Positions 12,742 to 23,171 of a stretch of DNA of 64,000 nt are shown one piece after another. A model generated the notes under the pieces. That model was not told the origin of the DNA and did not search any database. It saw nothing but the letters and a program-made list of their open reading frames with translations. How positions within the stretch are numbered: the stretch's first letter is position 1; every line of letters starts with the position of its first letter. The position numbers and the translations under genes were made by a program. Source of the stretch: Polytrichum commune (taxonomy: Eukaryota > Streptophyta > Polytrichopsida > Polytrichales > Polytrichaceae); the NCBI GenBank assembly GCA_950295325.1, contig OX485804.1:33480001-33544000 (forward strand). The letters run 5' to 3'.

Positions 12742-13473
12742 ATATAAATATTATTTTTTAGGTAATATAATATGAGCTATAAATAAATGGTATGTTATTT
12801 GGAATTAGACTTGTGGGACAACGTTATGGATGGGGTATACTCAGAAAATCATAAGTTTCTGACTATAGCCTATCTGAAATATTATAAGATTTTATCCTCA
12901 TCAAATATTGTATTATCTTTAAAATCGCATGGTGTAGATTAATTATTTTCAAATAAATGTTATATTATTATTATTATTATTATAATGAATTAAAATTTGA
13001 GTTCACCAATTTACCATAAGTTGATATATATTATTTTGACATATTACAAATGTTTGAGCAATCACACCCGTGCAAAATAAATGAATTATGAACAAAAAAA
13101 ATTCTATGACAACACATCATAATTATATGTTGCACACGTTGATATCTTGCGATATTTATCAAAATAACCATATGGAAGTCAAAGCCACATCATGGCCTTG
13201 GAAACAACTTTATGGGAGGTTAGAAAATAGGCTTAGAGCATCCAATGCCACATCGTTGCCTCTTGCCAACTAATTGATATTTACAAAATAGCTAGTAGTT
13301 CACAATAGCTATGAGGGAGAAAATAGGTCTTACATGCCAACTCGGAGGCGTTTCACTAAAGTAAGCTCCATCCGAGCTTCTTGATGAACTCATCCGATTT
13401 TTGTTACCGGATGACTTTACTTGAGTGCCATGAATCCCCGGCCCAAAAACCCCAACAGCTCCAGTAGACATAA
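12742..13473. other. AT-rich noncoding stretch
   Basis: It contains a short (TTA)n run near 12962-12982. No gene or terminal repeat was identified. Confidence 0.5.
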
Positions 13474-13600
13474 ACACCAACCCTACGTATTCTCCGGGAA
13501 TACAGGGCTGGGATTTCAGAAGGCGGGTAGCCTGCAACCAACAGCTCCAGCCATCTGAAATCCCAGCCATGTATTCCCGGAGAATACGTAGGGCTGGTGT
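13474..13600. repeat. Near-perfect 127-bp hairpin (47-nt arms, about 33-nt loop)
   Basis: The arms 13474-13520 and 13554-13600 are reverse complements with only two mismatches by eye. Each arm holds CTACGTATTCTCC, GGGAATACA and GGCTGGGATTTCAGA. The loop carries a second copy of CAACAGCTCCAG, which also lies just upstream at 13453-13464. The geometry suits either a foldback element or a plant microRNA/siRNA precursor. Nothing in the sequence decides between them. Confidence 0.85.
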
Positions 13601-14138
13601 TTCTGGCTGGGCCTACCGGTGTGGCCCTGGTATCAATAGATCATGTCTAAGCACCTCCCAGGACACTGAGGAGCTTTTCCTCAAGTGTAGGCATACAAGA
13701 CATTGGATATTGGGTAAATCCATGGGCCTGCTGTAACTTCCCCCGAGTGCGTACATCTATGTCCGTGCTGCTACGATCTGATTCCATCTATCTTATCTCC
13801 TCTGTCTCCAGAGGGCTCGGATCCTCTATACATGCCTGCCAGCCATCTTAAATTATTATCTTATTATTCCCCAACATGCACTAGCCTCCAGCCTGCCTGC
13901 CTGCCTGCCTGTAAGCTTATGTAATGTTAATGTTAATGTGCATTGAGGCTGAGTGAGTGAGTGGAATCCACAGTGAGTGCATGCATGCTGATCTCGGGTG
14001 GACATGGGGAGGCTGGCTAGGGTCCTGGAGGGTGTGGAGAGCTGGCCTGCTGGCCACACTTATAAGTGAAGTGCCGGAAACTGCGTCGGCTGCTTCCTCC
14101 CCTTGCAGATCATGTGTTTGTCTCACCACGAGAGTCTC
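13601..14138. other. Noncoding spacer with short simple repeats
   Basis: It contains (CCTG)n at about 13894-13912 and a GTGAGTGAGTG run near 13951. No gene is seen. Confidence 0.45.
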
Positions 14139-14964
14139 CAGTCTCCAAGATTCAAGTCTTCAATGCCCTTCGAATGCGATTTGGCCCTTCAAACGAATGT
14201 GGAAATACCATAATCTGTGAAAATAACGTGATTCGATCGCATTCGAGATCTGGTCTGACGATCGTGAGATTATTTTCCAAGATAGATGAGAAGGATTCAT
14301 GAAGGATGAATGCAAGTTGTTTCATGTTTGTCTGTCCTATGCAAAAAATGCTACAGTTTTTCAAAAGTGGGAAGTTGTCCAACCCCCTACTTGTTCATTA
14401 GATTCTCCCTACACCGAACGCGGTAATCCGCATTTCCATACATAACGTTGCCTAAATCGGTTACCTCATGAGTACATTAACACTTGACTCTCATTGGCTA
14501 CACTAAGTGTACACACGTTGAAGTTGGTGCCGAGCCATGATCGGTTTCAGAACTGGCACTTCACCATTATGACGGTGGTCTAGTGCACGGCTAGAATGTG
14601 GTTAATGGGTTATGGTATTTCTACCTTATACCTCTCCCAAAACAACCCTTCGTAACGCAACCCTGATTTGGAAATGAAGATGTCACTTGAACTCCTCAAT
14701 ATAACCTGCCCGCCACAAGAACCGACAAGCGTACTAGGGCATTGTCACTACAAGAAGTGGAGTTAGATGGTTGATTCTTAACTCTTTCACATTGTGTAGG
14801 AAACACGTACCATGTAATCCATGCATGAGTTTGATATGAGTCTTGTATTTCATTTCTATATTCTTGGATTGACGTCTTAGATTTGAAGCAACCCTTCAGT
14901 TGAAGAGCTGAAATTTGAAAGCCTTTCAAAATGAAACTCATATGAGGGCTTCAATCTTGAACAC
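14139..14964. mobile_element. MITE family M1, copy 2, split by another element
   Basis: The left piece 14139-14195 (CAGTCTCCAAGATTCAAG) and right piece 14628-14964 (ending TCAATCTTGAACACCG) align in order with the intact copies at 11205 and 47052. About 430 bp of unrelated DNA interrupts it at the point where the other copies read CTTCAAAATAT(A/G)CCTC. No target duplication of the outer element could be recognised. Confidence 0.75.
14196..14627. mobile_element. 432-bp nested element inside MITE M1 copy 2
   Basis: Its borders show an inverted repeat: AATGTGGAAATACCATAA on the left and, inverted, AAGGTAGAAATACCATAA on the right. The host MITE continues on either side. The target duplication is not clear, so the superfamily is unassigned. 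Confidence 0.65.
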
Positions 14965-15079
14965 CGAGGGAGACCCAGCTCCTAGGTCCAGACGAACCAT
15001 CGTGTTTGAGAAATACACATCAATATAATAAAGAGAAAAGAATAAGCAAAAGATGTCCACATGTACATACATAAACCAG

Positions 15080-15290
15080 TTGGACTCGGGAACAATGATC
15101 GGGGAGAACCGGCAGTTGGTTACAAATGAACCGGTTGAGTTTGAGAAAGAAATAACCAGTTGAAGTTGAAGACTGCATGAAAATTACCGATCATTTTAGA
15201 GGAATGTAGAGAATATACCCCAATTTAATAAAGGAAAACCGGACGATGTCAACTTGTAACCGGTTGGACTTGCAAACACTAGGATCTCGG
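15080..15290 (+). repeat. Dispersed 'accggtt' repeat, copy
   Basis: A block of about 210 bp has recurrent AACCGGTT-type phrases, GAAGTTGAAGACT, AAAATTACC and ATTTTAGAGGAAT, ending in CACTAGGATCTCG. The same order occurs at 53631-53830 and, inverted, at 54113-54320 and 58325-58530. It is noncoding. Confidence 0.7.
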
Positions 15291-15335
15291 CCGATTATGA
15301 ATGCCCAATAATCTCCATGGACATTGCACAAATGT

Positions 15336-15356
15336 CACACACACACACACACACAC
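15336..15356. repeat. (CA)n microsatellite
   Basis: About 21 bp of CA dinucleotide repeat lies just outside the left end of the inverted-repeat element at 15362. Confidence 0.9.
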
Positions 15357-15361
15357 TCTAA

Positions 15362-17516
15362 GGGTTGCTTTACACCTAGAGGTTGGGCCAATTCCCCTAG
15401 AGGCTAATTGCATGAAATTTCAGCCCTTTTTGGGTTGGAGTCCAGCCTCAACTACACATTATAATAATGGTGTGAGGCCTAAACCCCCACCCTTAAGCGT
15501 CATAGTCCGAGTGAGGGTTTGGGGGCTCACACCAGCCTAATTGCCTCAGTGCCTCATTGATTTAATTCCCTTATGATAACCCAAACATATAACTCAAAAT
15601 CATCTCTTTATTCCAGGTCAAACAAGGTAGAGTATTAAAAAATAATTTTCCTTATTAATTTCCAATCCACCTAACTCTCTAATTTTCTTCCCCCCTTATA
15701 AGCACGTTAGGCGAGTGACTTAGGGCATTTCCCACAGTCCCCCACACTCATCATTTAGCACTTAGATCCTACTCCTAAATGGCCCCTAATATTACCCCCT
15801 TAAGCCTGGTTGATTAGCATTTCGTTTCCTTGCCGCTCCTGGTTCGAGGTTGATCGCTCTGTTTACTCTCTAACCTGCTGGAGCCGGGAATGCCCCTGCC
15901 ACGTGGCGGCCCAGGCCCTCACTCTCCACCTCACGGCCTTAACCTCCTCCTCTGGATCTCTAGTTCAGTCACCCCCTTGCCTCTGCTCGCTGGTCCCGAT
16001 TACAATTCAGCTTCAATCCAGCCAGAATCTCTACACCCGTTCTCGATTCAGGGTTGCGGCCCAGATTCCAATTCCCTTCCCCTAATCCCTCAATTAAATC
16101 ACCCGAATTCAATGCGAATTTACTCCCCTGCATTACCGAATGCCAGCCTCCTACTTGAAGCTGACTGGGATCAGGGCGATTCTGAGTCCACTTCCCTTGC
16201 ACTTAACGGTTGAACTCGTCAGGTAGCTTCTTCACACCGAGAAGTTGTAATCCGAATCTTCAAGCTTGATTGAATGTCACCGACTCCCTCTCCTCCGCAT
16301 TTCCGATTCTCCCTCCTGAATCCCGATTGCATCATTCCTCTCGTTGCTCCTCCACCTGCATTGCGCCCTTTCCTGGTTTTCTCTCCTCACCTTGCCACTG
16401 TGAAGGAGACAATTCGCCGCTCTCCCTTCCAGCGAGCCAACTCCGACGTCTGATTTCACCCCAGTCCTCCTTCGATGTCTGGCTTACCCTTACTCAATTC
16501 ACCTGATCAGTCCAACTCGCCTCCTTCGGCCGGCCGACTTCCTTCCACATAATTATTCCCAACCCCCTCCCTTCAACAAACACCCAACCTCACATCTCAG
16601 CAGCCATCACCTTGCTTCAGCGCCGCCCCCTCTCGGCACCCCTGCCGCCTCTGTACCCTTAACCGCAAAAGAGAGAGTGAGGGAAACCATTCCCCGTTCT
16701 CCTGGACCCCTTCACCTCCGAACTTCCCGAAAAACCTCATCTCTGGAACCCGAGGCACCCCCCTTCAATGGGCAGGGATATGGCTCAATTCCAACTCTAA
16801 AACCCAGCCTCTACCCTTGAATGAACACTCATAATATCTAATTAACTTAATTCCACACCAACCACATCCTTTAAGGCTTCAAGCCTAAATCAAAACTATA
16901 GCCTAATCTCTAATTCAAGTCCCCCTTTATTCCCACGCTAAAATGCTAACATCCTCCCCTCACCTCTAACTTCAATTAGACTAGACATACTCACTCTTTT
17001 TATATTTTGATGAAGTAATAATAAATCCAAACTCAAGTCTTAATCATTTTCAGACTTAAAACACATGTGGGCACATGCTTTTGGGCTCACAAATGGGGGA
17101 CAATTTTCCCATATGTAAAGGCCTTAGGGCCAAGAAGCTAGGCCGATTCAATAAATCTAGCATAATCCAACCGATCTACCATAATCTAGCATAGAGTTGT
17201 TCATATTTCCACATAGTCCAATGGATATAGTTCGCTGAAAAAATCATATTTTATTAAAATAAAGTTTTTATTATTGAAATGTGACATTGGCCCCGAGGCC
17301 AAGAATTGGCCCTTCATTTTTGGGTGCACCCAATTCAACAAGCTCGGGCCATGTCATACCATGCATTTTTTGATTAAAAAATTCATACCACCAAATCGGC
17401 CCGGCCTCTAGGTGTAAAGAGGTTGGGGCCAATTTCAACCTTTTGGGCAATCACAAGTGAGGACTTCAAGCCTCTTACACAACGAATTGGCCCAACCTCT
17501 AGGTGTAAAGCGGCCC
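15362..17516. mobile_element. Inverted-repeat element with TAA target site, split by a solo LTR
   Basis: The left end GGGTTGCTTTACACCTAGAG and the right end, read inverted, GGGCCGCTTTACACCTAGAG continue as matching arms through GGTTGGGCCAATTC. TAA flanks both ends (15359-15361 and 17517-17519), as in PIF/Harbinger. Subtracting the 1.62-kb LTR inserted at 15471-17091 leaves an element of only about 530 bp, so it is a noncoding MITE in its original form. Confidence 0.8.
15471..17091 (+). mobile_element. Solo LTR, family L1, copy A (1,621 bp)
   Basis: It starts TGTGAGGCCTAAACCCCC, ends GGGCTCACA, and is flanked on both sides by AATGG (15466-15470 and 17092-17096). TG..CA ends with a 5-bp duplication define an LTR. 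No primer-binding site, gag or pol lies next to it, so it is a solo LTR left by LTR-LTR recombination. The body is CT-rich and noncoding. Copies B (17562), C (40827) and D (63006, inverted) share the start 'cctaaac.cccaccct.. agtccgggtgagg' and the end 'catgtgggc..gggctcaca'. Confidence 0.85.
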
Positions 17517-17561
17517 TAAGGGTGGGTTTGCATTAAGGGAAACATGCCTACTTTGCTCGCT

Positions 17562-19108
17562 TGTCAGCCCTAAACCCCCACCCTTTGCGTCGTAATCCGG
17601 GTAAGAGCCTCGGGCTCACACGTGAATGTCTCCTCTTTCCTCAACTAATACTTATACAATGCAAATATTAACCACTCTCTTTTATTTGAAAGAATACAAG
17701 CAGTGAGTATTGACAAATACTCCCTCCTTAGTATTTTCATACATCCAAGCACACCACGCTTAATGCCCCTCCCCTTTGGTTTGCTAATCGCCAACCGGGC
17801 ATCATTACCTACATCTAATTACCCTTACTGCCAACATCTAATTAAACCTAAGCCTGATGCCTTGGCCCAGTTATCAATTGGGATTATCTAGCCTGGCCCT
17901 TAATGCAGCCCTGGACCTTCCTCTCAAAGACCAAGCCGTGCCTCCTCGGACCTGTGACATGTCCACTACCTGGGCACCCAACTAACTGCTAAGCTGCCGG
18001 TATGTAGCTCCCTCTCGCCACACCGCTCCAGGGGCCCATTCCCGGGAACTTCCCTCAATGCTGCCGCGGCTGAGCTCCCCAACAAATGGTGCATTCCTCC
18101 TCTCTGCTACCAATCTTCCCGGCCAAGCATTGATCTCCTCCCTCTGAACCAAATCACCCCACATTGATCCCAAGAAATGAAACTCCCCTGCGCCTAATCC
18201 TGATCTAAATCCTTGAGGATTAGCTGGTCTCAGGAATGTGGCATTCTCTCTGTGCATAGCACAAGTAAAACCCGTGCTCTTCCGAATGCAGCATCCATCA
18301 CCTCATTCCCTGCCCCTCCTTCCAATCTGTCCTCGGCTGCACCAGGTTTGTGCCCGTGAATGCACCCTCCGAGCCCAGCAACCTAGGTGGAAACAATGCG
18401 GCCATTCCTGGTTTCGAGGTGATCCTCGCATCTTCCTCCACCCTTGGTTGGAATCGCAGCGCAGCGACTACCCTTCCATCATACCTCATCTCGCACTTCC
18501 CTCATCTCCATCTGGGCTGGAGTGCCTTGGCTCAACCTCGACTGCCGCCGCTCTCCTACTTTCTTTCTCTGCTCAAAAAATGCCTGCCTCTGGCTGCCGA
18601 GAGCGGGGATCCCTTGGCCGGAGCAGGAACCCCCTTCTTCCCTGTGCCCGGATTTTTGGCAGTTGCCTTATCCCGTTGCGGCATAACCCCTTGCCTTGAA
18701 TGAACAAGGCCTTAGCCCGAAATGGACACAATCAACCCCAGCCAACTAGTCCTAACTCAAGCAACGACCCCCTGGGCCGAGGCCCCAGCCTTTTGGTCTC
18801 CAACCAGCAAGGTTTAAATTCACACTAATTAAATCAAGCCCAAGCCAGGCTACACACCTACACCCTCCAAACTAACTTCACAGTCTAATACTTGCAACCA
18901 TAACTTTCCTACCTATAAATTCATTTCCTATCCCTCTTGGAGTTGACAACCCCAAACTAATTCCCACCTTGACCTCCAACTCAATTATGGGCCTAAGCAC
19001 TACATTGCACTCTTTTTATCTTTTTCGAATAGTTGAATAACATCAAAGCCAAAGTACTAATGTTTTCCTAGAATTAACCTCACATGTGGGCACCATATTG
19101 GGCTCACA
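17562..19108 (+). mobile_element. Solo LTR, family L1, copy B (1,547 bp)
   Basis: It starts TGTCAGCCCTAAACCCCC and ends TTGGGCTCACA. The 5-bp flanks are TCGCT (17557-17561) and TTGCT (19109-19113), one mismatch apart. It lies only 45 bp downstream of the inverted-repeat element that hosts copy A. The 470 bp between copies A and B is mostly that element's right half and shows no retrotransposon internal region, so A and B are separate insertions. Confidence 0.75.
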
Positions 19109-19113
19109 TTGCT

Positions 19114-19861
19114 TCTCTTCATCAATCGCCTATGTTTGAGTGGTGAGTGGTTAGGTTAGGATGTAAGAACATGTATCAAAAGGACATGTGTTTAAACGAG
19201 ATTGGATTATGTGTTCAAAATTTGGTCACCATGCTAGGTTCAGTAGTCAACAGGTGGTGGGTGGGTTAGAAGGGGGGAGGGTACATTGTCACTTTATGGC
19301 TCTCGCACTTTTTACTTTGCAAAATCAATGCAAACAATATGAGAGATCAAAATATCTATGGATGAGCGCAAGCACGGTCAAGTACACAACTTAACTACCC
19401 TGCATTGGTTCAAGTAAAAGTGATTCAAAACTATATACTAGCTTCGAATTTTGTGAAGGAATAATTTATAAACATTTGAAAAAAATGTAAGTCAAGAAAT
19501 CTATGTTAATATTTTATATATAGAAAAGTCTACACATTTTAGAAATCTACGTCCCAAACTAGATTTAACCATTATCTTTTGAGTGGTACTTATAGTCATA
19601 GGTTTTGAAGATTTCATCTTGATATTTTATATTTGAGTACCTAACACAACAATAGAGGGCATCATGCAAAAAAGACTCCCAATTAGGACAACACTTTGCT
19701 TCTACTTTTGGGCATTTGACCAAAAAAATTATGGTTTCAGTATACCAGAGAATTTATTTTGTATACTTGACCGTGTTTTCTCCCAAATTGTTGTTGCAAT
19801 CACATATCACATTTGGGATCCATGAGAAATCCTAGACATACAACCATAGACAAAAATATAT
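19114..19861. other. Noncoding, with a degenerate dispersed repeat
   Basis: The phrase 'gagattggattatgtgttcaaaatttggtcaccatgctaggttca' (here about 19198-19243) recurs in degraded form at 36595-36660. No coding potential is seen. Confidence 0.4.
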
Positions 19862-20140
19862 CGTTGCTTTTTATTTTTTTATTAATATTTATTAAGTAGT
19901 AATTGTTTTGGTTTGAATTATGCATCATTCTAGTTATAAAGGATATGTTTTATACCATTATATACACAAGAGAATCCCCAAATTTGGTTACCATCTTTTC
20001 ATGTGCAAAAGATACCATGTACATCTACTCAAGAAAACAAATTGATAGATTTTTAGCCCATTTCGGTGGTGCATCTTAGAAGTAATAGGTTTATTTTTAC
20101 CACACATGCTCTTAAACTTGACAAAATGGAGTGACTAGAT
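19862..20140. mobile_element. Diverged partial copy of the 691-1102 hAT MITE
   Basis: Shared landmarks in order are TAGTAATTGTTTT, CATTCTAGTTA, ATATGTTTTAT, GTACATCTACTCA, CATTT(C/T)GGTGGTGCA and a terminal AACTTGACAAAATGGAGTGA. Only the interior and right end are clear. The left terminal repeat is missing or too diverged to place. Confidence 0.6.
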
Positions 20141-20736
20141 CTCAAACTCAAGCAACCCATTTGCAACTAGCAATCAAATCTCCCCATTCATATTCTTGGA
20201 CTCTAGATTGGATCATAGATTTGGTGGGGAAAGTGATACCACATAAGTGCCACTTCATTTTTCATGCCTTGGACCTGGACCCTAGTGTGAACTTCTTGGA
20301 TGCAAACTTCTTGCTCCCAATTACTAAGATTGTTGGATTTTGGAGTTTCTTTGCACCATGGGAATTGTGTGGTCATGTCAGTACCATTTTTAATGCATTT
20401 TGGAGTTGAAATGTCCCACACCATTGTGACTCATATTTTGTAACTCCCTTGTTAATGTAGTGGAGATGGACCAGTATTAGAGGAAAATTATAAAGACAAA
20501 GAATTCAATGATTTGTAAAAATAGTATACACAAATTCTTTGCAAATTACAATGTGTACAAAACCAGTGATAACATGAACTAGTAAACCCTAATGATGGAA
20601 ATGGACAACGTATTTTCCAGCTTTTATGTGAAACTTCAACCATTGATATTGTTCTAAGTCTTTCACTTTCTAGTTATGCGTAAGGTGACAATTCAAAGCT
20701 CTTGAGAATGAGGATCTAATGAACCTCTCATCTGAC
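20141..20736. other. Noncoding spacer
   Basis: A 92-codon open frame (20131-20409) has no recognisable features and overlaps repeat DNA, so it is not called. Confidence 0.4.
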
Positions 20737-21147
20737 ATCCTAAGTCCAAGATTTGAATAGAAAGCATCAATAATCAACATGAAGAGAAGCTCCCCTTTGA
20801 ATGGTCATTGCACTTAAAGGACTAAGAGTTTGAAGACGAGATTGGTGTCTATGGAAAGAGCTTGAGAAGTCAAATATGATGATCTCAAGCTTACATGCGA
20901 AGTCCAAGAGATGAGAGAGAAAGCATTGAAAACAACATGAAGAGCAGTTGCACCTTGAATGGTCAATGTGCCCAAATGGCTAAGAGTTAGGATGCAAGTT
21001 TGGTGTCAATGGATGGAGTTCAAGAAAGCAAATCCACAGAACATACTCTTGCAACCTTAGTCCAATATGTTAGGGATTAAACATCAAAAAATTGACATGG
21101 AGATGAGTTGGACTTTGAATGCTCACCCTACCCAAATGGCGAGGGAA
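20737..21147 (+). repeat. Diverged tandem repeat, about 158-bp period, 2.6 units
   Basis: Units begin near 20737, 20894 and 21053 with AGTCCAAGA/AGTCCAATA and share AAAGCAT(C/T), AACATGAAGAG, TTTGAATGGTCA, CCAAATGGC, AAGAGTT and TTGGTGTC(T/A)ATGGA. The third unit is cut off exactly where the Mutator-like element's inverted repeat begins, so the element probably inserted into this array. Confidence 0.75.
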
Positions 21148-21247
21148 GCTATCTTATAAGCGATTAGCAATGAGCAGTGAGCGGTGAGCAGTAAGACATG
21201 AGCGGTGAGCAATACGACATGAGCAGTGAGCGGTAATATATGAATAA
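21148..21247 (+). repeat. Left terminal inverted repeat with 7-bp subterminal repeats
   Basis: After GCTATCTTATAAGCG come about ten in-register 7-mers of the type TGAGCGG, TGAGCAG, TAAGACA and TGAGCAA. The inverted counterpart lies at 32150-32215. Short iterated subterminal motifs are the usual transposase-binding sites of cut-and-paste elements; that role is inferred here. Confidence 0.85.
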
Positions 21248-22774
21248 TGAATTCAAAATAGTAAAGGTGCACGGGTTTAGGGTATATGAACTAAATATAG
21301 TACTACATGAATTGAAGATTTTCAAATGTAAAGAGTTCAAATGAAGCAAGAAAGAATCGTATTACCGTGGATCATTGGAAATACTTCCAGTCCATTGCTA
21401 ATTTTTATTATAACAATCCAAACCAAAACATGTCATTTTTTGACATTCAAATATATGGTACTTAATAGACCATTTGCAATACTACTCACACTCTACAATA
21501 CCAGCAAGTTCAAGTAGTCGCATGACCTCGTTATAGGTATATGTAGGTGCATGAATGAACTTGTCACTCTCGTAATCCACCTTAACAAAAATTTAAACAC
21601 ATAATAAAGATGTTTACAATACACCCATTTTCCTTTCTTTCCCAATGCATGAGAGGATATTTTCGTGAAATCCGGGCATGTGCAATGCGGGATGTCGCCA
21701 ATTGTGACATGGTATGTGATATCTTGCTTGGAGACAATGTTGATTATCACTCCAATATGGAATGGCAGTGACCCCAACCACATAGTAACCCTCCATGAGT
21801 CCGGCACTCTCCCATTTGTTTTTGTGATCCGCTAGCGGTGTTGTTGGATTACGACGCACTGTCTTCCCAAACCTGAATGTAGGGTGGGCATCCGGGTTTG
21901 GTGGCATAGAAAAATGCGAGCGAGGGATGGGGAGAGTTGCAATTGTTGAAAGCCTACGACGAGGGGACAATGCCTTCCTCTGCTGTAGTTGAAATTCAGC
22001 ATCTTCAAGTGCCAAAACCTCCTCTCTCGATAGATTGGTACCTATCTTCACCGGCCACGTGTTGGGTACTATAGGCCAGTCCAACACATATTTCTTCTTA
22101 CTGCCACTCACACAACGCTTGATGTCGTCAGGGCAAAACCAAAATTCATACTCCACATTGTTGGGAGATCGAAATTCCTTCCTGAGCCCTTTGTATGTTG
22201 GGGCAGGTGTGCCATGTTTCCCAGTCCCGATTTTAGCATTGCACATAGTCCCTGTAATGGCCTGTAGTGCCCAACATCGTTTGGCTGAGTTGGGTGGTAA
22301 TCTTGCAATGTGCCACTTGGAAGCAAGACAATCAGTCTCTAACACGGATGTAGTATGAGCCACACTATGAATTGCAGAACTCAACGATTCCTCTATGCGT
22401 TGACGAGTTGCTCGGGTGTTGGGACGAGGAATGGAATAGTCCACTTTGTCGGGTCGATGAGAGTCACAATCGGCACCCGGTGGTAGGTTGAATTTGCGTT
22501 TAGTAGAACCAAAGAGTTCTGACCCTTCCAATGCACAATCTCTAATGTTGACGTCTTCTGCCCCTCGGTAAGACTTCATGGCATCAGCCAACATTTTTGG
22601 ATCTCCACACCTGGCAGCTGCTTTGAGTTTCAAGGAGGCCGAATCAGGACCTTTACTATCAGACCCCCCTTTCAACCATGTCCGGTAATTTGCAATTTGC
22701 ATGAAGGCACGGATCATGTCGTCCACTGTAGCTTCATATAAACAAGTCATCTTGTTGCCGGACTGTTGGAGCCA

Positions 22775-23171
22775 TTTGTTGTGTACAGTCTCTGCAAGGT
22801 TGCATGTTGGCATTTCCGCATGCTCTTCTATTGTCATATCCTATGAACAACACACAAATACAAGGATAAGACAAATATAAGATAGATTATATATCTAGGT
22901 TTGGGTCGAACGATCCAAACTGCCTACAAGGTTTGGGTCGAACGACCCAAACTACATACAAGGTTTGGGTCAAACGATCCAAACTGCCTACAAGGTGTGG
23001 GTCGTTCGACTCAAACTGCATACAAGGTTTGGGTCGAACGACCTAAACTGTTTGTTGTTTGTTGTGTACAGTCTCTGCAAGATTGCATGTTGGCATTCCC
23101 GCACGCTCTTCTATTGTCATATCCTATGAACAACACAGAAAGACAAAGATAAGAAAAACATAAGATATATT
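22775..23171. repeat. Direct duplication of an exon/intron border flanking the palindrome array
   Basis: About 113 bp at 22775-22888 (the start of transposase exon 3, its splice acceptor and upstream intron) recurs with few differences at 23058-23171. The second copy therefore contains a pseudo-exon with its own ATAG acceptor. The palindrome array at 22899-23050 sits exactly between the two copies. Confidence 0.85.
22899..23050. repeat. Palindrome family P1, array of 5 in the transposase intron
   Basis: Five copies, about 31-35 bp apart, of an inverted pair with half-site GTTTGGGTCG and centre AA or TT. Each can form a 10-bp stem with almost no loop. The separators resemble 'tgcctacaag'. The same palindrome recurs seven times at 27720-27940. 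Confidence 0.93.

Noticed and set aside
18238-18703. Long open frames of 117-153 codons in LTR copy B
   Set aside because: They lie inside a CT-rich LTR, overlap on several frames, and are not kept in copies A or C.
15471-19108. Copies A and B as the two LTRs of one element
   Set aside because: Each has its own different 5-bp flanks, and the DNA between them is the right half of an inverted-repeat element, not a retrotransposon interior.
20737-21147. Coding repeats (LRR or PPR type) in the 158-bp array
   Set aside because: 158 is not a multiple of three and no frame stays open through the units.
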